NCBI RefSeq assembly: GCF_964656455.1
Contig: NC_135715.1
Location: forward strand, 73,545,414-73,609,413
Source of the DNA: Halichoerus grypus
Taxonomy: Eukaryota > Chordata > Mammalia > Carnivora > Phocidae
Direction of reading: 5' to 3'
Length of the DNA stretch: 64,000 nt
Positions 1 to 10,919 of this stretch are shown in pieces. Position numbers and translations under genes: made by a program. The first letter of the stretch is position 1, and every line of letters begins with the position of its first letter. Under the pieces are notes generated by a model. The model saw only the letters and a program-made list of their open reading frames with translations, did no database searches and was not told the DNA's origin.

Positions 1-94
1 AAGAAACCCTAGTTTCCTGCTCAGCTGACCCACTTCTGCCACCTTAGCACTTCATCTCCGAGTTCCTCAGGCAGAAAAGTTGTGGTCTGTCTTT

Positions 95-236
95 CTTCCT
101 TTCCCCTTGTCTCCCCCCCTCCCCCTGCCCCATCACCATCCCTTTCTCCTCTCTTTTCTCCCTCCTTCCTTCCTTTCCTCCCTCCCTCTTTCCTTCCTTC
201 CTTCCTCCCTCCTCCCTCCTCCCTTCCTTCCTTCCC
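95..236. repeat. Polypyrimidine tract rich in CCTT/CCCT units
   Basis: The + strand is almost pure C and T for about 140 bases, with runs of CTTC, CCTT and CCCTCC units ending in CTTCCTTCCC. This is a degenerate microsatellite. The open frames across it on both strands are low-complexity artefacts (Gly/Glu/Arg/Lys-rich on one strand, Pro/Leu/Ser-rich on the other). Such tracts can adopt triplex (H-DNA) structures. Confidence 0.9.
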
Positions 237-415
237 AAAATAACCTAGAATATACTCAACATAATTAAACATATGGGAGGGCATAAACACAATAAAATAT
301 AAATATCTCTGTCCTTATAATTCCATCTCTGGACACATTCTTGGGAAGCTGACTGTCTTTTTTTCTCTTTCCTTATTTTCTAAAGCTCTTATGATCATTC
401 CTTATAGCTCTGTTT

Positions 416-485
416 CTTATCTTTCAGAGCAGATTGTCCACAGATTAAGAATAGTATCTGTAGACAATCTGCTTTGAAAGATAAG
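416..485. repeat. Near-perfect inverted repeat, 30-nt arms, 10-nt loop
   Basis: Arm 1 (416-445) and arm 2 (456-485) are reverse complements at 28 of 30 positions, with a 10-base loop. As RNA the two exceptions are one G:U wobble and one C/A mismatch, and pairing can extend about four more bases outward with wobbles. It could be a palindromic DNA-transposon (MITE) remnant or a pre-miRNA-like hairpin. I do not recognise the family. Confidence 0.75.
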
Positions 486-488
486 GGA

Positions 489-1154
489 TTTAGCCTTATA
501 CTACTTCTCACCATCTCCTCTCTTTCTCAATTTTTGCTATAGGGTTATTTTTAGTCTTCGTAATAGTTAATCACCTGTATGACTTTAAATAATATGCATA
601 ACCCCCAATTTCTTGATTCATTTACCTAAGATTATATCTATGGACTTCCAGCCTTAGGGAATAAGAAATAAGTACACTCCCCTACTCCTGGTTTCAGTTA
701 GTTCTATCAATTTTACATTGTTCAGGTTTGCAAACTTTACATTCAGTTTTGTGACTAAATATATCTTTCATACTTCATCTTTAAGTTGATTTTAAACATT
801 GAAATTGCATAGATAGATCTATAATATTATACTTAAAAATCATTGCATAAATGAGAGCGTTATTGAATGTCTAGGAAAGGAAATAGAATTTTTTGCCACC
901 AGAATCTTGCCTCTTAAAGAGGATTCATCCAAGCCTCAAGTTAAAATGGTTTTCTTTGATCCATATCTAATTCAGGGATTACTGCATATTTTCCCATATT
1001 ATCATTCTCCATCTTTGGTTCATTTTCTATTTTACTGTGTGTGTCCATGAATAATTTTGTTTGTAATAGTTTGTAAAAATGCACAACTTTATCTGAATCC
1101 TTGCATACCCCAGATATCTATCTTTTGCTTCCATTTGTTTAACAATTTCTTTTT
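489..1154. other. AT-rich sequence, no recognised feature
   Basis: This stretch is AT-rich with many stops in all frames. I recognise no gene, tandem repeat or clear repeat family; very old L1 sequence cannot be excluded. Confidence 0.5.
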
Positions 1155-1690
1155 GCTTTAATTTTTTGGGGAGGTGCTATTAAGGTATAATTTGTACATA
1201 GTAAGGAAAACAAATCTTAAATGTATATAGTAGGATGAATTTTTGTATGGGACCACCACCCATATTAAGATATAGAACATTTCCATTACCCAGAAAGTTC
1301 CCTGCTGGGTCAATGCAATTGCCTCATTAATTCAGAAAGCTTCTGTGGTCTCTCTTGCCATAAATTCGTTTTGCCTCTTCTGAAGTCACATAAATTGGTA
1401 AGTTTCTACTCCATATTTGCCTTCTTTCATTCAATGTATAAACTATGAGTTTATTCCATGTTGTTGTGTGTACCAGTAGTTTGTGCTTTTAAAATTGCTT
1501 GTTAGAGACAGCTCTTACTTTCACTTATCCTCCTGGGCATCTTATTGTGGCTTTGGTTTGCATTAAGTAAAGATTTTGAGGACCTATTCATATGTTTATT
1601 GGCCACTTGGATATCCTTTCATTGATCATTGGACTGGAGATATTATCCTAGGCTCAAATTAACTTTCAGAACATCGAAGGAATTTTTTGG
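1155..1690 (-). mobile_element. Ancient L1 (L1M-type) fragment, antisense
   Basis: The + strand shows features of the reverse complement of old L1 3' sequence. These include an ATTAAGGTATAATTTGTACA motif, a GACCACCACCC...AAGATATAGAACATTTCC block, and a late segment resembling antisense ORF2 (TATTGGCCACTTGGATATCC). It is heavily mutated with no open frame left. The subfamily is uncertain. Confidence 0.65.
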
Positions 1691-1942
1691 TGGCAATTTT
1701 AGTCTTGTTTTTATCTAAGCCTCTTGCTTTCATTCTGCTGGGAGTTTTCAAACTATTTCCCCATTGTTGAAGTCCTGTAGTTTTACCAGGATGAGAGTGG
1801 ATGTGGGGTTTTTTTCATTAAAATTGTTTGGTTCTCAGTTAATCCTCTCAATGTGAAAACCCTTATACTTATACTATACTTGTTCAGCTCAGGAAATGTT
1901 CTTTTCTTAGTGACTTTTGTCCTCACCTCCATCTCCTTCTTC

Positions 1943-2134
1943 TTTTTTTAAAAGATTTTATTTATCTATTTGACAGAAAGAGAGAGGCATGAGCCAGGGG
2001 AGGGGCAGGGGGAGTGGGACAAGCAGACTCCCCACTGAGCAGGGAGCCCGATAAGGGGGTTCGATCCCAGGACCCTGGGATCATGACGTGAGCTGAAGGC
2101 AGACACTTAACCGACTGAGCCACCCAGGCGCCCC
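1943..2134 (-). mobile_element. Can-SINE (tRNA-Lys-derived), minus strand
   Basis: On the + strand it reads from the reversed A-tail (TTTTTTTAAAAGATTTTATT), through a purine-rich body, to the tRNA-like head ending CTGAGCCACCCAGGCGCCCC. It is near full length. A target-site duplication of about 17 bases with a few mismatches flanks it (TCACCTCCATCTCCTTCTT at 1923 and TCACCTCTATCTTCTT at 2136), confirming retroposition. Confidence 0.95.
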
Positions 2135-2395
2135 ATCACCTCTATCTTCTTTAGTGGAAATGCCCATTAGACAGATGTTAGGTAACCTGGATGTATCCTC
2201 TACCTGTTTTCAATTTCGCCTCATTTTTCTATCTCATTTTTTATCTTTCTGCCTTAAGTCCTGGGAGATTCCTTGACTTTATGTGTAGCACAATCATGAA
2301 GTCAAATGAACTTCTGTCCTCCAAGAGACCCTTAGAGAATGAATCTGTGGTTCCTTCTGGGCCAAATGGCCATGGGGTTAAAAAAAAAAAAAAGC

Positions 2396-2535
2396 AAGCC
2401 TATCACACTCCACATTCCTCTCATCTCATAGATGAGAAAGACAAACAACAAAACCTAGTCCAAAGGCATTAGCTACTTCGTCAAGACCATCCAGGGGTGA
2501 GTAGCAGAGTCAGGGCAAGATCACCAAATATTACT
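2396..2535 (-). mobile_element. Probable MIR fragment, antisense
   Basis: The pattern is the reverse complement of MIR: CATAGATGAGAAAGAC followed by a degenerate AGTCCAAAGGCATTAGCTACTTCG and AGTAGCAGAGTCAGGGC. A 14-base poly(A) run sits just upstream at 2379. Divergence is high, so the assignment is tentative. Confidence 0.4.
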
Positions 2536-2990
2536 TTTCCATTACAGCCAGTGAATGACCCCAGAGGGGAAACTACTTTAGCGGGAGCCCTTCATGGCCC
2601 CACTAGATACATCATCCAGTCATGACCTGTTTTTGCAAATGCTCTCCCAGCAGCTGGGGCCTCTGCCATCTCCCACTTTCCTCGTCACCCTGGAGCATGT
2701 ACTTGTCCCATATGCTCTAACATCTACACTAACTTACAGGCATGTAAGGTGTTGGCTTGTTCTTGGACAATTCTGCCTGAATGTCTTCTCTTCCCAGTGA
2801 GGCACATTTGAAGGCAGGGGTTCATCTTCTTCTTGTCCCTTCATAGCATAGCACTGGCTCCACTAAGGGGGTAACAGATATATTTGGGACTCTCTGGGCT
2901 CCTACAGGTGGGAACATATCTTACTCAACTCTAAACACCAACCAACCCAGCAGGATGCTCAGGGCATAGCAGACCCCTGATGTGTCTTAA

Positions 2991-3198
2991 TTTTTTTTAA
3001 GATGTATTTATTTATTTGTGTGAGAGAGCATGAATGGGAGGAGGGACGGGGGTGGGTGGGCAGAGAGAGAGCGAGAAGTGGACTCTCCACTGAGTGTGTA
3101 GCCCGACGTGGGGCTCGATCCCATGACCCCGAGATCAAGACCTGAGCTGAAACCAAGAGTTGGACACTTAACTGACCAAGCCACACAGGGCACCCCCC
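2991..3198 (-). mobile_element. Can-SINE, minus strand
   Basis: The reversed A-tail (TTTTTTTTAAGATGTATTTATT), the GAGAGAGAGCG body and the reversed tRNA-like head (AGTTGGACACTTAACTGACC...CCACACAGGGCACCCC) identify it. A short TGTGTCTT repeat at both ends looks like the target-site duplication. Two overlapping minus-strand open frames here lie mostly within the SINE and are not genes. Confidence 0.93.
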
Positions 3199-3214
3199 TC
3201 CCACCACGTGTCTT

Positions 3215-4924
3215 TATTGACTGAGAGAATTTCCCGTCAATCTGAACCAGAAGATCATACATATACTGTTTTTCTTAAGACCATCTTTTCAAACTCTGGG
3301 ATTCCATGTGACATAGTTAGTTAAAAACAAATTGGCTTTGGGGTCAGGAAGATCCTTCTTTTATTATCTCTGGATTTTCAAGCAACTTACAAAACTGTCT
3401 GACCATCTTGTGAAGCAGGTCATTTCCAGGGAACCCAAGCAAGGAGAGTGGCAGGGGAGAGGCGGTTACTGTCTGTGGCAGTTGCAAGGGAGAAATAAGA
3501 TAGAGAAATAGAATGTCCACGAGTTGTAGATCACTAAAAAAGCCAGTTCCCTTCTCTTTCCTTTCCTCGTCCACACATCCATTACCACCAGCCCATCTCC
3601 CCTCTCCCTTAGCCCCTTACACATGGGTTATAAGGAAAGGCTTTGCTATAAATTAAATGGAAATGTCTTTAGTGATCCATCTACAGAGCTTTGCTGAAGG
3701 AAGGGCTGTTAAAATTTAGAACCCTTCATTTTCTTCTTAATGAGCTACCTGGGACTGGAGGGGGTGATAAATATAGCTTTTCTCATACATTTGACTCAGC
3801 CAGCTACAGTAAGATTTTTAAAAACTCATTCTAATTAAGCATTTGCATGGGCTGTACTCAATATTCATTCAGGTCTTTCCCTTTCTAATAAGCTACAACT
3901 TTCACTGCTACAGGGCAGAAAGCTCTAGGGACCCCACCATTCTACTTGAAAACAGAAGGCAGTCCCTGCCACACTCAGGAACCCATGTTCATTCCCTGCC
4001 CACTTTAGGGACTGGCACTGACCCGTCGTCTGGTGAGCCCAGCTACCTAACCCTGTCTCCTCCTTGCTAGGGGACCCAGAAGTCTGAAAAGCGGACCAGG
4101 GCTACAAAGCCACCCATTTATATTTCTAACAAGAACAGGACCCACTTCATTGCTACTTCTGACAGAGGCAGGAGGGAGGTGGGAGTGGGGTTTTGTATTT
4201 TTGATCCCCTTCTGTCAAAATGCAGGTGGGAGTTTCTAAAATGACACATGCAGATTCAATCAAAAAAGATTTTCTGAGCACCAGCAGAAATCCGTCACCC
4301 CACTCTCAAATTCTTTACAGGGAACATTCCAAGCTTTCTCCTCTGTTCCTAACCTCAGTTGACCTCCTCACCTCCTGGTTTGTGAAGAAGAGGGTTGGGA
4401 ACTCTCAAAGCTTTTATCCCCAAGTCAGGGAAGCTACTGGCCACTCCCAGCTGGTTCCCCTTCCTCTCCCTTCTATAGGGGGCAAAGGTGGACTTCCCCT
4501 ACTAGCTCTGGTTCCCAGTCTCTTGCACTTTCTCAGGGACATAGGTTCTTGGGTTGTGTCACCCGACCCCCAGCCTTCCTCCCTCCACATAGCTTCCTCT
4601 CCACTGCCACCCCCACTACATTTCAGGAGCACCCAGTGTTGAGGTGGGGTCCACTTCCACACTGGGTAGAGTCTCCCAAATCCCCCTCTGCCACCAGCCT
4701 GGCCCTTAGTCTGCCCTTCTCAGGCAAACTTCTTGAAGGACATGTCAACTGGGCCTGGTGGTCGGCAGCCCCTCTGTTTGCTGGCCTTGTGTGGGCTTCC
4801 AACCCTCCGACCAGGTTCTAAAAGGGAGTCACAGACATTTTGACTAACATGATCAAATTTCATAGGTTGGCCAACTTGCTTATAGGCATTTAAAATGGAA
4901 TCAGTTATTACTACCTCAAATTAC
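3215..4924. other. Mostly unique sequence, no recognised gene
   Basis: About 1.7 kb with no clear repeat apart from a possible weak MIR trace near 3320-3440. An overlapping set of open frames at 4220-4821, the longest 140 codons, has no recognisable domain, and several frames are open at once. That fits GC-rich non-coding sequence rather than an exon. Confidence 0.5.
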
Positions 4925-5090
4925 ATTGCATTCATGCTATGTTTATTTATTTTCTGTCTGTCTTCCCTATAAGATGAACCTAAGTTCTACAAGGTTGGGG
5001 ATTTTTTGTGTCCTTGTCACCAGCGTATCTCTGGGCACAGAGCAGTGTCTGGTCCCTACGGGTTCATTCCCAATAAACATTTGTTTTTAA
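4925..5090 (+). mobile_element. L2 3' end fragment
   Basis: The pattern matches the sense 3' end of L2: TTCTGTCTGTCTTCCCTATAAG, then AAGTTCTACAAGGTTGGGGATTTTTTGTGTC, a GGCACAGAGCAGTGTCTGG core and AATAAACATTTGTT. The quoted order is that of L2 consensus 3' sequence. Moderately diverged. Confidence 0.7.
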
Positions 5091-5580
5091 GTTGTTCAAA
5101 TCATAAATGAACAAAAAACTGCCAATACAATCAAAAGGCATGTACATTAACCACCCAGTCTACCATCACATGTTAAAAATTGGTGAAATCAGGTGAAGAA
5201 TATCCAGGTGTTCATCAAACTATTCTATTCATTTCTCCATAAACTTGAAATTAAAAAAAAAAAAATCAGTGCGAAAAAAAACACTCCACCTAAAATAGTG
5301 TCTCTGTTTCAGAGCTATTTTTCATGACCGAAATTAATATTCCAGTAGGAGGTTTTAGAAAATCACCTTCATCTTTTTATTCATACGTGAGAACTAAAAA
5401 CTGAGCAACAAAATTAATTTTTCACATCTTTCTTTTTCCTACTGCATGAACTCATTTTCTCTTCACAAAGTCAGGGAGCATGCTGCCACTGTTGTTAGAA
5501 CTACAAACCAGGCACTGTTTTCTCTGTCTGGCACCTTTGGTGGGCAGACAGAGACCACAGAAGTCAAAATTCCCAGAGGA

Positions 5581-5776
5581 GGGGCGCCTGAGTGGCTCAG
5601 ATGGTTAAGCGTCTGCCTTCAGCTCAGGTCATGATCCCAGGGTCCTGGGATCAAGCCCCACATCAGGCTCCCTGCTCAGTGGGGAGCCTGCTTCTCCCTC
5701 TGCCTCTGCCTCTCTCTCTCTCTCTCTCTCTGACTCTCATGAATAAATAAATAAAACATTAAAAAAAAAAAAAAAA
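5581..5776 (+). mobile_element. Can-SINE, plus strand, nearly intact
   Basis: It starts GGGGCGCCTGAGTGGCTCAG with an intact tRNA-like head, has a CT microsatellite in the body and ends in AATAAATAAATAAAAC plus a 16-base A-tail. A target-site duplication (TCCCAGAGGA plus flanking A-rich bases at 5566-5580 and 5772-5787) bounds it. It is among the less diverged copies here. Confidence 0.97.
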
Positions 5777-5789
5777 CTCCCAGAGGATC

Positions 5790-6299
5790 CTAGGATACTT
5801 TCCATGAGAAATGGCTTATCAGGGGGCATAGTGGATTTCATGTCTGTCCAGATTCCTGTAGAATTGCTTTCCTCTTTGGGTTCAGACACAGCATGTTTGA
5901 TCTTGATTTCTTTTAGTTAATCTGGGGGGCTTTGCCAAGCCCACATCAGTTCCCCTTATCACCAGTAGGAAAGAGCAGTGAACATGGCCAATCTGTTTAT
6001 CATAGCCTATGGTGTAAGATCAGTATCCCAGAAGACTTGAGACATGTTCTGATGCAGGTTTTAGGTTTCTCATTGCTTTCTTGGACTTAGTTGTAAAAAA
6101 AGGTGGAATTAAAATGGGATCCATTAACCAATGGCAAAGTATATCAAATGAGCATGGCTAATAAAAATCACAAAGCAATATGAACTCAAGTCATTAATGA
6201 CCCAATAATTAAGAGACTTCTTTCACTTCTCCCAAATCTAATCCAGGGCCTATGAATCAGTGGGGGTTATATAGGCATTCAAGAGAAGATGCAAAATAG
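5790..6299. other. Unique sequence, nothing recognised
   Basis: About 500 bases between a Can-SINE and an L2. No repeat family, motif or coding frame was recognised. Confidence 0.5.
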
Positions 6300-6737
6300 G
6301 TCATAGGTCCTGATCACAGACAAGTGATTAGAGAAGAGGCAGACTCAGGAGTGTCAGAATGTAAATATCAACTAGAAGGTCACCCTGAGAGTATGTAAAA
6401 TAAGAAAAGTAAAGGCCCAAAGGAAAACTTGATAGACATTGATATTTAAGAGGTAAGCAGAGAAAGAGGAACTCTTAAAGAGTACTTTCAACAAGTACAC
6501 AGAGAGGTAATAAGAAAACTAGAAGGGAGAGTCATCTCAGAAGCCACAGGAAGGAATACAGGAGGTTCAAATGGAGGGAACGAACATCAGTGCTAAATGC
6601 AAGGTGACAGTGTAAAATGCCCAATAAGAAAAAGAGAGAAAGTGGATAATGGATTTAGCAAAATAAAAGATGGAAACAATCAATAAATTTAAAGGGAGCA
6701 ATTTCAGGAGAGTGGTTTGCAGTATGTTGAAAAGAAA

Positions 6738-7316
6738 CACACTCAAGAAATCCAAATGGCCAACAGACACATGAAAAAGTGCTCAACATCGCTCGGCATC
6801 AGGGAAATCCAAATCAATACCTCAATGAGATACCACCTCATACCAGTCAGAATGGCTAAAATTAACAAGTCAGGAAATGACAGATATTGGCGGGGATGCG
6901 GAGAAAGGGGAACCCTCCTACACTGTTGGTGGGAATGCAAGCTGGTGCAGCCACTCTGGAAAACAGTATGGAGGTTCTTCAAAAAGTTGAAAATAGAGTT
7001 ACCATATGATCCAGCAATTGCACTACTGGGTATTTACCCCAAAGATACAAATGTAGGGATCCAAAGGGGTACGTGCACCCTGATGTTTATAGCAGCAATG
7101 TCTACAATAGCCAAACTGTGGAAAGAGCCTAGATGTCCATCGACAGATGAATGGATAAAGAAGATGTGGTATATATATACAATGGAATATTATGCAGCCA
7201 TCAAAAGGAATGAAATCTTGCCATTTGCAATGACGTGGATAGAACTGGAGAGTGTTATGCTGAGCGAAATAAGTCAATCAGAGAAAGACATGTATCATAT
7301 GACCTCACTGATATGA
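6738..7316 (+). pseudogene. L1 ORF2 C-terminal fragment
   Basis: An open frame covers the C-terminal end of L1 ORF2p, the endonuclease/reverse-transcriptase protein of LINE-1, with its natural stop (TGA, 7314-7316). Only the region after the reverse transcriptase core is present, so there are no catalytic domains and it cannot support retrotransposition. Visible landmarks are [19 protein letters not shown], the Cys-rich segment [37 protein letters not shown] and the terminal [21 protein letters not shown]. The first cysteine of the C-x3-C-x7-H-x4-C motif known from human L1 is a tyrosine here. The frame runs upstream to a TTG at 6717 in flanking DNA, which is not an L1 start. The lack of stops over about 190 codons suggests a fairly recent insertion. 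Confidence 0.92.
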
Positions 7317-7785
7317 GGAATTCTTAATCTCAGGAAACAAATTGAGGGTTGCTGGAGTGGGGGGGTGGTGGGAGGGATGGGGTGGCTGGGTGATAGACAT
7401 CGGGGAGGGTATGTGCTATGGTGAGCGCTGTGAACTGTGCAAGACTGTTGAATCACAGATCTGTGCCTCTGAAACAAATAATACATTATATGTTAAAAAA
7501 AAAAAGAAGATAGCAGGAGGGGAAGAATGAACGGGGGGAAATCGGAGGGGGAGATGAACCATGAGAGACGATGGACTCTGAAAAACAAACTGAGGGTTCT
7601 AGAGGGGAGGGGGGTGGGAGGATGGGTTAGCCTGGTGATGGGTATTAAAGAGGGCACGTTCTGCATGGAGCACTGGGTGTTATGCACAAACAATGAATCA
7701 TGGAACACTACATCAAAAACTAATGATGTAATGTATGGTGATTAACATAACATAATAATAATAAAAAGGAGCAAAAAAAAAGAAT
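7317..7785 (+). repeat. Duplicated L1 3' UTR modules, each with an A-rich end
   Basis: Module 1 (about 7317-7510) runs from CTTAATCTCAGGAAACAAAT through a G-rich tract and GGGTGGCTGGGTGATAGACA to ATAATACATTATATGTT plus A-run. Module 2 (about 7553-7785) repeats the same order: ATGGACTCTGAAAAACAAAC, a G-rich tract, GGTTAGCCTGGTGATGGGTA, GAGCACTGGGTGTTATGCAC, then an AATAATAATAAAAAGG end. They are diverged homologues, not a recent duplication. Both G-rich tracts could form G-quadruplexes. Confidence 0.8.
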
Positions 7786-8640
7786 GGATGGTAGCTGGAG
7801 GGTGGTTTGGGAGTGAGGTTGTTTGGTTTTTCTAAGAGACGGAAGAGACCAGACTATTTATGTGGCTTAAAGGAAAGAGTCTTCAGAGAGGATAAAGTTT
7901 TCAGCCTCAGCAAACAGCACAGTAGTGGTTAACTGAACAAGATCTTTGAGGAAGTGACACCAATGGGAAGATTAATTCTGGAGGCAGAAGGGCACACCTA
8001 CCTGACTGGGCCAGGAGAGGGAGTAAGAGGCAGTGCCGATGGGGGTAAATCTGGGGGCAAAGACTCCCTGGAAGGGGGCTGCCCAGCAAGTCCTTGTCTG
8101 GCGATCTTCATTTTCTCAGTAAAATGGGAAACAAAATTGTCGGCTAGAAATGAAGAGGGGAAGGACTTGGGCCGGAACATTTGGGCACATAGATAACCCT
8201 AATGAGCAGTTCAGGGTGGGTGTAGAGGGACGCTGATGGAGGAGGCGGGCAAGGCTTGCTGGGCTGCATTGCCAGCCATCTGTGGTAGCACCCATGTGCA
8301 TGGGGCATGATTTTCTCCAGTGGGACGAGGGGCCAGGGCATAGGACTGAAGATGTCAAGTGGCTGGGTTGCCTTAAGGTTGGGGTTCTTTAGGTCAGGTG
8401 TGATGGGAGGACAGGAGAGTCTTGGGAGTTGGAGAGAGAAAATCGCAGTGGTGAACATGGGCTCTGGGTTAATAGGAAAGGAACTGAAGCCAAGGGACAG
8501 CTGATGACTGAGAGAACATGGCTTGTCTAGGGACCCCCCACAAAGTGGTGAGATGGGAGAAGAAATGTATCAGCAGTAAAAAAGTGAACAGGCTAGAAGG
8601 AGGAGGTCAGTGTGAGGATGGGATGCTGGAGTCACAACTC

Positions 8641-10915
8641 AGAGATGGAACAGTGCTGGTGGGTAAGGAGAGAACAGGGAGTGCCCTAGAGTGGTTGCTG
8701 AGGAGCACCTGAAACTTCCAGAGAGTGGGTGTCCTGATGAACAAAGAATCCCTCCAAGGGGAGGGCAGACTTCAAGGCAGAGACTAAACCCAAGAGCCAA
8801 GATGAGTGTGCACTCAGAGAACAGCAACGCAAAGCATCCTCAGCATTTCCCCGCCCTCTTTCCATCCCTCCAAGATATTGGTTGTCTATACTAACCCATT
8901 AAATTTCGAGCTCCTTTGAGGGCCCGCATATTTTCTTCTTATATCACTTACTGCATCAGGAGCAGTCCCATTGAAGGAGAAACACACGGAGTAAGAGGTG
9001 GGAATGTCAGGATAAACCCACCAGCCTGTGCCCTTGGCTTTCAAGTTTGTCCCTGTGACTCCTTATAGCTGACAGGAGCAAAGCTGCATTTAAATTCAGT
9101 TGGGCTTGAGATTAAGAATCAGAGAGCCTGATTTCTATAATTGCCTTTCCACTTGTCAGTTTATCTACCTGTGATGAACATGGGCACCTCCCCGCCTTCA
9201 CCCCAGATCGTTTTCCTCAGATCATCTCCAGTGGGCATTTCTGGCTTTATTTAGACGTTAGGGTTTGTCTTTATACTATCTTCCAGTTCCCTGGTCCAAT
9301 CTCAACCAGAGCACTCGAGAGCTGTTGTTACTTTTCTCCTGGTATCCTGCAACACCACTGTCCTTTGGAAACAAAAGAGATGATAAATGGTACCCTCTTT
9401 TTCCAAGACAGAATTCTCCTACCCACACTTGCTCCCAGGAATGTATTTTCACTATCTCAGTCGTCCAAAGAGAACACTTCTGTGCAGGCGCTTGGAATTC
9501 CCATTTCATCCCTTGTTTGAGAAAATGTTAGGGAGAAATCAAGGGCTCCTTTAATATCAGGGAGCTGCAGTTCTCAGGGAATTGGCATCCCATTAAAAAA
9601 AAAAACACCTTTATTAAATGCAAAAGAGTGTGTTGGGGTGGGGGGGAGAAATGAAAGTGAGAGTGGAGGGAAAGAGAAAAAAGGATTTATGATGGTTTGG
9701 GATGGGCATATTCAGGCTGGTGAGCACAGTGGTAAGTGATTTATGTGGAAGAGGAGCTTTCTTGAGCTTGAATTTTAATGTCAGAGGAAACCTTCAGTTC
9801 ACACTGCCCCGTCTTTGTGGTTTTGCCTGTGTACACCCAATTTGGAGGCTTCTATTTCCACATCTCCATGACAACAGGGGATTACAGAAATTCACTCAGT
9901 CACAATTCTGGGCTGACAAGTGCCAAGCAAACATTTCATTCCTGTTTTTATAACTGGTGGTGGACAGTGTCGGGTTCTGTGCCGAGAGCCAGATTTTGTT
10001 ACGGTGAGCTGGAAAGCAAAGGCAATTTCATCAGGCAAAATCACAGCCCGTTACCCTGGGGGAGCAGAGAATGGCCCTCCTGGGGAACAGGAAGGTTGGC
10101 TAAAAATCCAGAAAACCCCATCTCTACTGCCAGGTAGGCTGCCTCTGCCAGGGACAGCTAAAAGGAGAAAGAAACTCACATATGTTAAAGGGTATTGTTT
10201 GTCCCAGCTGAACTCAGCTGTGTTTCAGCAAAAGACAAATTCACCTTCCAGGACCTCGGTCTGCATTAGCCTGCTGACTCCTCAATGCTGCCCTGAGAGG
10301 TCATCCTCATCCTTTCCCTTTCGGCTCACCAACCCCACCCCCTGCCCCCCAGATAGGGGACCTCTCACCACCCATCTTTCCTCTTTGATATGGAGTGGTG
10401 AATCAGAGCAAATAATGTCACGTCACATAATGTTTCCCTGTGAGACTAAAGCTCTGAGCCCTGATTTTATGCAGATGGAGTCACTATGAATCACACTTCA
10501 AAATGTTTCTGAGTCTCATTTTCTCAAGAGAAAACAATAAAAGGAAGAGATGTATTTGGGAAGAATCCCAGTCTCAGGGCCACTAAATGTGCCTAGAATC
10601 TGTGACACTTGTCAGTTGGTCTCCTTAGCGCTGGCTACCTCATGCTCAGAAGAATAATTCCTTAGATGTCCCTCCTTTACTGAAGAGAGCCTTTGTCCCA
10701 CCTAGTGCAGTGACTGTGAATCCTGGACTGGAATTTGCATGCCAGAGGTTAGCCTACTCCACGGGCTTAGAATTAGGTCATTGGGAGAACACAAAGTAAT
10801 TTATGTAAATTGACATACACCAATATGCAGAAATATAAAAATCCGTTTTTGCAAAATTCCTGAAAAATTATATCTTGTCAGTTTCTCAGTATGTTAGTCC
10901 AACAGTTTGGCAGAT
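8641..10915. other. Unique sequence with one 189-codon open frame
   Basis: About 2.3 kb with little repeat content; a weak L2-like 3' trace near 8890-8940 is possible. An open frame at 9920-10489 (+) is the longest outside repeats after the L1 frame, but it has no recognisable domain, no signal peptide and a composition like translated non-coding DNA. A rough estimate gives about one frame of that length by chance in 64 kb. Short homopolymer runs lie at 9595-9606 and 9640. Confidence 0.5.
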
Positions 10916-10919
10916 ATAT

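Larger units (their letters stand above)
6733..7785 (+). mobile_element. 5'-truncated carnivore L1, plus strand
   Basis: The element holds the last roughly 580 bases of ORF2, a G-rich 3' UTR and A-rich tails. It is 5'-truncated, the usual result of incomplete target-primed reverse transcription, and lies inside an older antisense L2. A short AAAAGAA at each end may be the target-site duplication. The 3' UTR appears as two related modules in tandem, described separately. It is the least decayed L1 in the window. Confidence 0.93.
6300..8640 (-). mobile_element. Ancient L2 copy, antisense, split by an L1
   Basis: Both flanks of the embedded L1 read as antisense L2. The left flank carries the TGGATTTAGCA...GAGAGTGGTTTGCAG block. 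The right flank resumes with GGTAGCTGGAGGGTGGTTTGGG and later shows TTTTCTCAGTAAAATGGGAAACAA and TTTTCTCCAGTGGGACGAG. The order runs L2 3' to 5' along the + strand, as expected for a minus-strand copy. About 100 bases of the L2 seem missing at the L1 junction. No intact reverse transcriptase frame remains, and the outer edges are soft. Confidence 0.6.

Noticed and set aside
21..290. Gly/Lys/Arg/Glu-rich frame at the window start
   Set aside because: Direct translation of the polypyrimidine microsatellite's other strand.
6717..7316. A 199-residue independent protein
   Set aside because: It is the tail of L1 ORF2 extended upstream to a TTG in flanking DNA; not a host gene.
9920..10489. 189-codon open frame on the + strand as a possible gene
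   Set aside because: No recognisable domain, no signal peptide, no codon-use pattern I can see, and overlapping open frames nearby. A rough calculation gives about one frame this long by chance in 64 kb. A profile search and RNA-seq would decide.
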